Shown piece after piece: positions 1 to 7,680 of a stretch of 64,000 nucleotides of DNA (positions are counted from its first letter, which is position 1; each line of letters opens with the position of its first letter). Under the pieces are notes generated by a model. It did no database searches. It worked only from the letters and a program-made list of their open reading frames with translations, and was not told where the DNA came from. The DNA comes from Bacteroidota bacterium (lineage in GTDB: Bacteria > Bacteroidota > Bacteroidia > B-17B0 > Aurantibacillaceae), in assembly GCA_016702705.1 (NCBI GenBank), contig JADJDM010000016.1, forward strand, positions 124,001 through 188,000, written 5' to 3'. The translations under genes were made by a program, and so were the position numbers.

Positions 1-601
1 TTTCTTCAATGGCAAGTATATCTTGCACTTTACCTGCTTTCGAAAGTAGTTCTTTGTATCTGTTTAAGTAGGCACGTTTGTTAGCTAATCGTGTTTCAGT
101 GTCAAAATATTCTTCTGTAACATCTCTTGCATTAATACTTTTGTAAGTTATTTCGTCTTCGCCTTTTTCAATGCTTGTAATTAGTTTTTCAAAATTATTG
201 GCAGGAATTCTAATTTTAAGATTGTAAGAAATTTGCTCACTATTATTTTGAAGGTCTTCCACTTCATAATAAGCATTCAAACTTTTAATGGTTGCATCAA
301 TACTTTTTTTAGTTGTTGTTATATCTTTTGTTTTAATAGATATTTCTCCATCTTTAATTATTTTCTTTTTATTAAGCGCTGTTGAGCCTGAATTAAGAAC
401 TTCTTCGGGTAGGCCATGTTCAAGGGCATCGTCTTTAATTTCTGGAGGAGCAAATTTAACTACATCCATTACTTCATTTGGCGGAGGTGGAGTTAATTCA
501 ATTTCCATCGCTTTAACATAGCCAATGTCTGCATCATCATTGTTTTGTTTACATGAAATAAGTGTAATAAGTAATACGAGAATTAAAAGTGTAGTTTTCA
601 T
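1..601 (-). CDS. DUF4349-type lipoprotein, C-terminus beyond window
   Basis: The gene reads leftwards from an ATG at 601-599 and stays open to base 1, so only the first 200 or so residues are visible. The N-terminus is a lipoprotein signal: a short basic start, a Leu/Ile-rich core and the lipobox LISC with Cys near residue 17, so the product should be lipid-anchored in the cell envelope. The following region has a Pro-rich stretch and then the segment with GEISIKTKDI and an ARDVTEEYFDTETRLANKR motif, which is characteristic of DUF4349 proteins. These usually carry a coiled coil and one C-terminal transmembrane helix, which would lie outside the window. Function is unknown. No partner gene is visible on this side. 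Family assignment is from motif recognition; moderately sure. Confidence 0.75.
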   Translation of the reverse strand, partial: MKTTLLILVLLITLISCKQNNDDADIGYVKAMEIELTPPPPNEVMDVVKFAPPEIKDDALEHGLPEEVLNSGSTALNKKKIIKDGEISIKTKDITTTKKSIDATIKSLNAYYEVEDLQNNSEQISYNLKIRIPANNFEKLITSIEKGEDEITYKSINARDVTEEYFDTETRLANKRAYLNRYKELLSKAGKVQDILAIEE

Positions 602-724
602 AGCAGTAAATTTTAGTGTTATTCAAATGTAAATACTAAAACATGCTATGCGTAGTTGCACTTGGCAAGTGGTGAGTGTTAATTGGTAAGTGGAGTCAAT
701 TTAACTTTTACCATAATTCTATAA

Positions 725-766
725 ACAAAAACCGTTACTTCGATGTAAAGCGAGAGTAACGGTTTA
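725..766 (-). terminator. Rho-independent terminator of the 1619-residue adhesin gene
   Basis: An 11-bp inverted repeat (AAACCGTTACT at 729-739, AGTAACGGTTT at 755-765) lies about 25 bp past the stop codon of the minus-strand gene. Read on the minus strand, the stem is followed by TTTTG and more T residues, as expected for intrinsic termination. On the plus strand it is followed by A residues, so it acts leftwards. Confidence 0.7.
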
Positions 767-787
767 AAAAAAATACTTCTTCAATAA

Positions 788-3700
788 TTATTTGCTATCA
801 ATTAGTTGAAGATGCCCTTTGTAGTCGGTAGTTAGGTTTTTAAAATCAGTAGCTTTTATGATGTAATAATAAACACCGTTTGATGACATGTTACCGCTTT
901 TGTTTTTTCCATCCCATGAGCCAGTTGAACCGTTCCAAGTGTAAACTAAAATTCCCCATCTATCATAAATATTTGCTTCCATTGTAGTAATACCTGAGCT
1001 CTTTACCATAAACAAATCATTAATATTGTCACCGTTTGGTGTAAATACATTTGGTATTTCTATAAATGGTTCAGTAATAACTTCTATACATGTGGTAGCT
1101 GTGTCTTTACATAAGCCTGTTCCAACAATTAAGTTAACGCAATAAGTTCCTATGTTTTCGTACACATGTGTTGGGTTATAAATGGTAGATGCATTTAATA
1201 ATCCTGAAGCTACATCATCAAAGTCCCAAACAATTGTTGGTTTTACCAATCCTGTATCAGCAATAAAATTAATGGGAGTACTTGGTGTTACTGTTGTTCC
1301 AGGGCTTACACTTATTTGTGCTTGAGGCGCAGGACTTACTATTACTGCATTGTTTATTGTTGATGAATCACTACAGCCTTGTGCATTAGTACAAACAACT
1401 TTTACATTATATGTTCCAGCGCTTGCATAACAATTACTAGCGGAAGTGTTAGAGCTTGTATTTCCATCTCCAAAGTTCCAAACTAAATTAGTACATGTTA
1501 CACTGCTGTTTGCATTAAATGTTACACATGCATTTTCGCAAATGGTAGTTACATTTTGTGTAAAGCTAATTGTTGGTTTACTAGTTACTGTTACCACAAT
1601 ACTTGCTCTTGGACTTTCACAAGCACCCGTTCCTTGAGATACATAATATGTTGTTGTTCCTGAGTTAGTTGTTATAGGCGTAGGCGCTGTTGTACTTGAT
1701 GTTCCACCTGTTGCAGCGGTTCCCCACCAGTTTAATTGGCTAGTTCCTGTAGCAGTTAATTGAGCCGCAGTTGCATCCTCGCAATACGAAACATTAACAG
1801 TTGTTGGCGCACTTTGTAAATTAATTATTGAAACTGTAATGGTATCTCTAACACTTTCGCATGTATTTGCATCTGTTTGCGAAACATAATAATCTGTATT
1901 TCCAACAGCATTAGTTGCAGGTGTTGGAGCAACTAAGGAAGAAGTGCCTCCAGTTGAAACAGTGTACCAATTAAGCGTTCCAGTTCCAGTTGCTGTTAAT
2001 GCAGTTGCAGGTTCATTCAAACAGTATGTTACATCAGTTCCTGTTGGTTTAAGAGGTAATGCATGTGTAACTACATCCACTTGTGTACGCGGACTTTCGC
2101 ATGATCCTGAACCTTGAGAAACGAAATATGAAATTGTTCCTACTGTGTTTGTTAAAGGAGTTATTGTTGGGCTAGCTGTTCCGCCTGTTGATGAAGTGTA
2201 CCAATTATATCCTGTTCCGTTTGGTGTTAAAACACCTGCTGTAGATCCAAAACAATTACTTGCATTGGATGCAGTTGGGGCTGTAAAAGTTGTGTTTACA
2301 ACAACCTTAACTGAGTCGCGTAAACTTTCACATCCGTTTTGTGTTTCAGAAACATAATAAGTTGTTACACCAACTGCAGATGTAATTGGAGTAGGAGCAG
2401 CTGTTGCAACACCACCTGTAGCTGTTGTGTACCAGTTATAATTTGCCCCGCTTGGTGCAAGTGCAGTTGCTGTTTGGTTTTGACAATAACTAATAGTATC
2501 TGTTGTAGTTGGTGTTGCAGGTATTGCATTTACATTAACAACAATGGATGAACGTGTACTTTCGCAAGTGCCATCATTTTCGCTCACATAATAAGTTGTT
2601 GTTCCTGTTGCAGTTGTTGTAGGAATTGTTGCGGTTGTATTTGATGTGCCTCCTGTTGCATCAGTTCCCCAATACAATAAAGTGTTTCCTACTCCACTTG
2701 CTGTTGCTGATAGTGCTGTTGCTGTTTCGTTTTGGCAGTAGTTTACAGGGCTTGTAACGCTTGGTGCATTTGGTAATGCTAGTGTTATAACATCAACTTG
2801 TGTACGCGGACTTTCACATGTTCCTGAACCTTGACTTACGAAATAACTTACAGTACCAGTTGTAACTGTTGACGGTGTTATTGTTGCACTTGGTGTTCCA
2901 CCTGTTGATGCAGTGTACCAATTATAACCTGTGCCGTTTGGACTTAATACATTTGCTGTAGAACCTATACAATTATTTACATTGCTTGCAGTTGGCGCTG
3001 AAAAGCTTGTATTAACAACAACTTTAACCGAGTCGCGTAAACTTTCACAACCATTTTGTGTTTCAGAAACATAATAGGTTGTTACACCAACAGTAGAAGT
3101 AATTGGAGTAGGAGCAGCTGTTGCAACGCCACCAGTAGCTGTTGTGTACCAATTATAATTTGCCCCGCTTGGTGTAAGTGCTGTAGCTGCTTGGTTTTGA
3201 CAATAGCTAACAGTATCTGTTGTAGTAGGTGTTGCTGGAATTGCATTTACATTAATTACAATCGGAACTCTTGCACTTTCACATGTTCCATTGCTTTCGC
3301 TTACATAATAAGTTGTAGAGCCAACTGTTGCTGTTGATGGAGTAGGAGCACTGCCAGAAGATGTTCCACCTGTAGCATCAGTTCCCCAATACAATAATGA
3401 ATTTCCAAGTCCGCTTAGTGTTGCTGAAACTGCCACAGGTGTTTCGTTTTGACAATAATCAACTGGGCTAGTAACGGTTGGTGTATTTGGTAATGCAACA
3501 ACAGTAACAACTACTTCGGTACGCGCACCTGTACACGAACCATTATCTTGTGCAGCAAAATAACTTGTTGAACCCACACTTGATGTTGAAGGTGTAAGCG
3601 GTTGTGTTAATATATTTCCTGCACTTGCAGCATCGTACCAAATAATTGTATTGCCGCTTGTAGCAGTTGCACTAAGAGCAGTAGCACTTTCGTTTAAACA

Positions 3701-5647
3701 ATAATTAATTGGTGTTGTAGCTAAGGGTGCAGCAGGAGCAGCGTTAACTATTACAGTAACTTTTTCTCTGTATGTTCCTGGGCAAGTTCCTACCCAATAA
3801 ATTGTAGTTGTTGTTAAAACAGGAGTAGTGTAACTTGTTCCAGTAGTGAAAGGATTTCCACCAATACTATCCGTGTACCATCCAATAGTTACAGGGTTAG
3901 GTAATGTTCCGTTTAATGCTGCTGTAATTGTTGCTGTGTTACCCGAGCAAATTGTTGCGCCAGTTGTGGTAATAGAAAAATTAGTTAAGTTAGCAAGTGT
4001 TGTTCCTGGCCCACCTTTTGTTGCCCCATTTGGTGGAAACCTGGTATCTATTGTTGAGCCATTGGCTCCAGAAATAGTTACGATACCATTTGTTCCACCA
4101 CTCACGTTTGTTGTTGGAGAATTTCCAGAAGTAATATTAATAAAACCTCCACCACCTCCACCACCAGGTCCATAAGAATCATTTGTACTTGAAAAAGTCG
4201 TCGATAATGCTGCGTTTCCGCCATTTCCTCCAGTGGCAGAAATTGTAATTCCAGAAATACTTCCAGTTGAATTAATATAAATGGCGCCACCGCCACCGCC
4301 ACCGCCGCCACCGTCGCGTCCTAAAAGCGAACCGTTATTGTCCGATCCTCTTGGGCTAGATGTATGACTGTTTGATCCGTTAGCTCCGTTGCTTACAATT
4401 TGCCCCGCTCCAGAAATTGTTCCGTAACTCATTATATAAACAATTCCTCCTCCATTTCCACCTGGTCCTTGATAACTGTCATCTCCACTTCCGCTTCCAC
4501 CTCCACCTCCTAAATACAATTGACTATTTGTGTAATCTAAAGGTCTTCCTCCAAGTCCTCCTACCTGTCTTCGATTGTCACCCGCCCATGTTCCTTGATT
4601 TGGAGCAGTAGTTAAGGGGTTGTCATTATCATTTGATCTTGAATAACCACCACGCCCGCCGCCTGCGTTGGTATTAGCTCTCCATAATGGGTATGGTAAT
4701 ACGCCAGTAAATGTTGTTGTTTCTAATGCCCATGCTTGACTATAATTGTTACCACCAGCATTTGTTGTTGTATCGATGTTTCCAATTCCACCAAAATATT
4801 TATTTGTTAGGCCTGCGTTGGAACCACCACCACCACCAGAATTATTAGCGCATCCACCTCCGCCACCGTTAGCGATAGAACCTGTTCCAAAAACACTTGA
4901 TTTGGTTGCATATAAAACTGTATCCCCAGCGATACTTTCTCCTTTGTAACCTCCTTCAGAATATCTTGTTGATGTAACTCCCCATACAAAAGTCCCTGTT
5001 GCTGAACCCTGGCCACTATTTGGTTTATATCTTAATGCACCTCCTCTGAAGCCAAATCCAGAAGCGTCAATCCTACCACCTGATGCAATTGTAGTATTGC
5101 CTTGCACTTCAATTGCAACAATACCTCCATATCCTAATGTTCTATCCCACTGTGGGCAAGTTATTATTCCTGTTGCTCCAATATTTAGTGATGAATAACG
5201 GGGTACACGAACGATTTGTGTTTTGCCTCCAGCCTTAAAAGCTTTACTAATTTGACAATCAAATGTGATAGTGTTTGCTCCAGTATTTACACTATTTATC
5301 TGGGCAGTTTCATTATTACCTGCTCCGCCATAATTTAGAATAGAACCATAACTAGTGTCTCTAGGAATAGCACTGGTAAGATCAAAAAATACAATTGAGT
5401 CTTTCCCGGCATTTGGATACGCTCCTTGCATTTGAATAATTAAAACTAAGTCTCCTGCCGAAAAACTAGAGACGTTGGCAACAGAAATTGTATTTGTTGT
5501 GTTCGCTGCTACATCATTACTTAATGTTGTGTATGAATTTACAATTGATGTTCCTGTAATATTACCTACTAAGTCTTTGCCTCTTTGCGAAAAAGCAATG
5601 CTTGAAATAAATAAAAATAGTGCGCTGAGTTTTAAAGAAAAATTCAT
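788..5647 (-). CDS. Giant secreted adhesin-like protein, Gly-rich and Ig-like repeats, T9SS type B C-terminus
   Basis: A 1619-residue secreted protein with a signal peptide ending about SIAFSQ (residue 21). Residues ~30-180 carry a region (LVLIIQMQGA, then IVRVPRYSS) followed by a Gly-rich stretch to ~570 with many GGGG runs; this layout resembles the N-terminus of AgmC-like surface proteins. Residues ~575-1350 hold about ten Ig-like units of ~77-84 residues, each with an early YC and a late CES (Ig_7-like). Two PKD-type domains follow (WNFGDGN, GTYNVKV), then a C-terminal gliding-motility/CHU_C domain of ~90 residues starting IPNVFTPNGDNINDLF with YDRWG and WDGK motifs. That domain marks it as type IX secretion cargo of sorting type B. 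Likely a surface adhesin; ligand unknown. The gene stands alone, diverging from the gene at 5832, and ends at a clear terminator. Confidence 0.85.
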   Translation of the reverse strand: MNFSLKLSALFLFISSIAFSQRGKDLVGNITGTSIVNSYTTLSNDVAANTTNTISVANVSSFSAGDLVLIIQMQGAYPNAGKDSIVFFDLTSAIPRDTSYGSILNYGGAGNNETAQINSVNTGANTITFDCQISKAFKAGGKTQIVRVPRYSSLNIGATGIITCPQWDRTLGYGGIVAIEVQGNTTIASGGRIDASGFGFRGGALRYKPNSGQGSATGTFVWGVTSTRYSEGGYKGESIAGDTVLYATKSSVFGTGSIANGGGGGCANNSGGGGGSNAGLTNKYFGGIGNIDTTTNAGGNNYSQAWALETTTFTGVLPYPLWRANTNAGGGRGGYSRSNDNDNPLTTAPNQGTWAGDNRRQVGGLGGRPLDYTNSQLYLGGGGGSGSGDDSYQGPGGNGGGIVYIMSYGTISGAGQIVSNGANGSNSHTSSPRGSDNNGSLLGRDGGGGGGGGGAIYINSTGSISGITISATGGNGGNAALSTTFSSTNDSYGPGGGGGGGFINITSGNSPTTNVSGGTNGIVTISGANGSTIDTRFPPNGATKGGPGTTLANLTNFSITTTGATICSGNTATITAALNGTLPNPVTIGWYTDSIGGNPFTTGTSYTTPVLTTTTIYWVGTCPGTYREKVTVIVNAAPAAPLATTPINYCLNESATALSATATSGNTIIWYDAASAGNILTQPLTPSTSSVGSTSYFAAQDNGSCTGARTEVVVTVVALPNTPTVTSPVDYCQNETPVAVSATLSGLGNSLLYWGTDATGGTSSGSAPTPSTATVGSTTYYVSESNGTCESARVPIVINVNAIPATPTTTDTVSYCQNQAATALTPSGANYNWYTTATGGVATAAPTPITSTVGVTTYYVSETQNGCESLRDSVKVVVNTSFSAPTASNVNNCIGSTANVLSPNGTGYNWYTASTGGTPSATITPSTVTTGTVSYFVSQGSGTCESPRTQVDVITLALPNAPSVTSPVNYCQNETATALSATASGVGNTLLYWGTDATGGTSNTTATIPTTTATGTTTYYVSENDGTCESTRSSIVVNVNAIPATPTTTDTISYCQNQTATALAPSGANYNWYTTATGGVATAAPTPITSAVGVTTYYVSETQNGCESLRDSVKVVVNTTFTAPTASNASNCFGSTAGVLTPNGTGYNWYTSSTGGTASPTITPLTNTVGTISYFVSQGSGSCESPRTQVDVVTHALPLKPTGTDVTYCLNEPATALTATGTGTLNWYTVSTGGTSSLVAPTPATNAVGNTDYYVSQTDANTCESVRDTITVSIINLQSAPTTVNVSYCEDATAAQLTATGTSQLNWWGTAATGGTSSTTAPTPITTNSGTTTYYVSQGTGACESPRASIVVTVTSKPTISFTQNVTTICENACVTFNANSSVTCTNLVWNFGDGNTSSNTSASNCYASAGTYNVKVVCTNAQGCSDSSTINNAVIVSPAPQAQISVSPGTTVTPSTPINFIADTGLVKPTIVWDFDDVASGLLNASTIYNPTHVYENIGTYCVNLIVGTGLCKDTATTCIEVITEPFIEIPNVFTPNGDNINDLFMVKSSGITTMEANIYDRWGILVYTWNGSTGSWDGKNKSGNMSSNGVYYYIIKATDFKNLTTDYKGHLQLIDSK
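2063..3496 (-). repeat. Two tandem 717-bp copies of a three-Ig-domain block
   Basis: Copy A is 2780-3496 and copy B is 2063-2779, each exactly 717 bp (239 residues). Each copy encodes three Ig-like domains of 84, 78 and 77 residues in the same order (ALPN..., AIPAT..., T.F.APTAS...). The middle domains differ at only four of 78 residues, while other Ig units in the protein are much less alike. This points to a recent in-frame duplication of a three-domain block. Confidence 0.85.
2443..2452. repeat. Dispersed decamer TTGCCCCGCT, first of 11 exact copies in the window
   Basis: Exact copies on the plus strand as TTGCCCCGCT: 2443-2452, 3160-3169, 4400-4409, 9555-9564, 40140-40149, 46959-46968, 62231-62240. 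As AGCGGGGCAA: 12365-12374, 13244-13253, 41782-41791, 61596-61605. One-mismatch forms occur at 46214-46223 and 58638-58647 (AACGGGGCAA), and as TTTCCCCGCT near 9088 and 15864. All exact copies lie inside genes but in all three codon phases, so protein sequence does not explain them. The copies at 2443 and 3160 are paralogous within the 717-bp duplication. Flanking bases vary. Function unknown. Confidence 0.75.
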
Positions 5648-5820
5648 GTTATTTGTTTTAGTTTTTTGTGTCAGTGTTTCAATCTAACAGTTGCGAAAAA
5701 TAGAGAAATTTATCCCCTTTTCCAATACTTTTAGACGACTTAAATGCCTATTTTACTCAAACTTAACAGTAAATTGTAAGAGCGGAACATATTGAGGATG
5801 AAAGGCTAAGTTTTAATACT

Positions 5821-5828
5821 TATATTTG
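5821..5828 (+). promoter_or_regulatory. Candidate Bacteroidota -7 element TATATTTG
   Basis: An exact match to TAnnTTTG ends three bases before the ATG at 5832. If used as in other Bacteroidota, transcription would start at or next to the start codon, giving a leaderless message. I see no convincing -33 element. Support is by motif only. Confidence 0.35.
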
Positions 5829-5831
5829 AAT

Positions 5832-6862
5832 ATGAAAAAGTTAATTTATTGTTTTTTCTGCGCCTTAACGCTTTTCGGTGTGTTTTCTTGTTTTAACGAA
5901 CAGGAAGAAGCAGAAATTAAAACTTCGAAAGCGAATTTTTTTACCAATAATGGTTATGAGGTAAAGACAGAAACAAAAAATAATTCAGCATGGAAACCTG
6001 CGGATAAAATAGAAGCTAAAATTATAGCAGAGGAAAATGAGATTCGAATTAAGTTTGATTTCTCAAAACTTAAAAATGAATTATTGAATGGAATAGTTGA
6101 TAAAGGCGACACTTTGAGGTCAACGATTTTTAACATGCAATTAATGTGTAATGGAAAATTAATGACACCATACTTAGTTAAAGGTAAGTTTACCATCTGT
6201 GAAGATTCTTCTTGTACTTTTTATACCTCTGTTGTGCGTTTAAGATCAAACATGTTGGATAGAGTCGAGATTCCGTTTTATGCATTGAAAGATTATCCTG
6301 CTGGCTCAAATGTTCAGTTACAGCTGCGTTTGTGGCAAGATTGTTTTGTTGGCGAAGAAATTTGGGCGAAGAAAAACAAGGCAGCTATGATATGAATTAT
6401 ATTTATAGAGATACGCTAAAGAAAAAATTAATTGATAATGTTTATTCATTTAACGTTGTTGTACCAGAGATTTACAGAACACAAATTGTTTGCGATTCAT
6501 TAAAATTGCAAAACGATTCAGCTTGGAATCCTTATGGAAGTGATAATACGATTTGGAAAAGTAGTTTGCCCGATATTTATTTTTCTGTATCGGATGAATT
6601 TTGGAATGAACAAGCGCGCTCTCATACCGAAAAATCAAGTGCAACTTTTGATGTGCCTGATACACTTAACTATTATCATTATACAAAGGATGCAACTTTT
6701 AGAATAGAAGTATTAGATCACGATAATTTATCAAGAGACGATGTGTTAGGTACGTGGAAAGGTCAGTTGACATTATTAGAGAATAAAAAGAGGTATGCCT
6801 TAAAGTTTGGCCATGTTGAGAAATTCTACCTAAAGAAAATAGAACACGGTTTGCAGAATTAA
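5832..6862 (+). pseudogene. Lipoprotein gene broken by an apparent 1-base deletion near 6372-6376
   Basis: Two overlapping reading frames look like one gene. The first runs from ATG 5832 to 6395 and starts with a lipoprotein signal (lipobox VFSC, then acidic residues); the upstream TTG at 5826 is an unlikely start. The second runs in the -1 frame to 6862 and has no start signal of its own. It contains a segment FRIEVLDHDNLSRDDVLGTW that resembles a C2-like beta-sandwich motif. Adding one A to the A5 run at 6372-6376 joins them as ...IWAKKKQGSYDMNY..., about 343 residues. The sequence at the break (G AAA AAC) is not a classical slippery heptamer, so a deletion or a sequencing error fits better than programmed frameshifting. 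The intact product would be an outer-membrane or periplasmic lipoprotein of unknown function. Confidence 0.65.
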
Positions 6863-6870
6863 TATCCGAT

Positions 6871-7647
6871 TTATTTATTTAAAACAATTCGATGAACAGA
6901 TTTGCTGTTTTCCGAGTTTTCTATTGATAAGAAATAAACACCATTAGATTCTTTACTTAAATCATACTGTTTAGAAAACATTGTGGTATTGTCGATTTTT
7001 TCTGAAAGTAATTGCTCGCCAAGTATATTCGTTATTTTTAAATCATATTTTAATGTTGAATTCAGTTCCATTTTGATTTGTAGTAAACCTTCAGTAGGAT
7101 TTGGTGAGTATTTTATTTTTACCAATGAATGAATTTCTTTTGTACCTACCAATCGGTTGATTGAAGCAGAGGCACAACCATTACTGTCAACTGTTTCTAC
7201 ATGATAACTCCCAACTTGACTAACAATTAATACTCTATTTGTATCATTGTAAAGTGTATCTCCGTTTAAAAACCATTGATAAGAGACTGCCTCACTTGAA
7301 GTTAAAGTATCTCCATTTTCAGTAACCTCAGGTGGAATTGTATTTAGAACCGTTATGCAAGTTGAAGTAGAATATCCAATAGTTGTAATGGCTCTATAGC
7401 AAATTGAATTGGAAGCGCTGAAGTAGGTAATGCAGTTTTGGTAATGTTGAATAGGAAGCGAAGTTGCCCACCAATCAGTAGATAATTCCCAGCCTATAAT
7501 TTGCCCAATGTTACCTGTGCAACAAATTACTCCTGATGCATCATTAGCACTACAATATGTGGCTTCTCCGCTGGTAATACCATCAATAGTTTGAGAATAT
7601 GTGTTTATTCCGAAACTCAAGAAAAGTAGTATAATGAGCGTTCTCAT
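6871..7647 (-). CDS. Small secreted protein with T9SS type A sorting domain
   Basis: 258 residues with a signal peptide (ends near TYSQ, residue 19). Residues ~20-110 are rich in Cys and aromatic residues. Residues ~110-165 form a short Ig-like unit (YQWFLNGDTLY, then GSYHVETVDSNGC). The last ~80 residues form a Por_Secre_tail domain: YSPNPTEG at its start, ITNILGEQL in the middle and NGVYFLSIE before a basic end. This is the type A sorting signal removed during type IX secretion. It converges on the frameshifted lipoprotein gene with only a few bases between. Role of the mature part unknown. Confidence 0.8.
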   Translation of the reverse strand: MRTLIILLFLSFGINTYSQTIDGITSGEATYCSANDASGVICCTGNIGQIIGWELSTDWWATSLPIQHYQNCITYFSASNSICYRAITTIGYSTSTCITVLNTIPPEVTENGDTLTSSEAVSYQWFLNGDTLYNDTNRVLIVSQVGSYHVETVDSNGCASASINRLVGTKEIHSLVKIKYSPNPTEGLLQIKMELNSTLKYDLKITNILGEQLLSEKIDNTTMFSKQYDLSKESNGVYFLSIENSENSKSVHRIVLNK

Positions 7648-7680
7648 GGAAAGAATTTTATACTAAGGTAACAAAAAAAA

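Noticed and set aside
2063..3760. Regular repeats that could suggest a CRISPR array
   Set aside because: The period is about 235 bp and in frame with an Ig-like protein; there are no short repeats with unique spacers and no cas genes.
3846..4611. Plus-strand frames with Pro-rich or His-rich sequences
   Set aside because: They are shadows of the Gly-rich region of the 1619-residue adhesin on the minus strand.
5826..5831. TTG at 5826 as start of the lipoprotein gene
   Set aside because: ATG at 5832 gives the standard lipoprotein signal; the extra two residues add nothing.
6372..6378. Programmed -1 frameshifting at G AAA AAC
   Set aside because: The heptamer lacks the first matching base needed for a classical slip site; a lost A is simpler.
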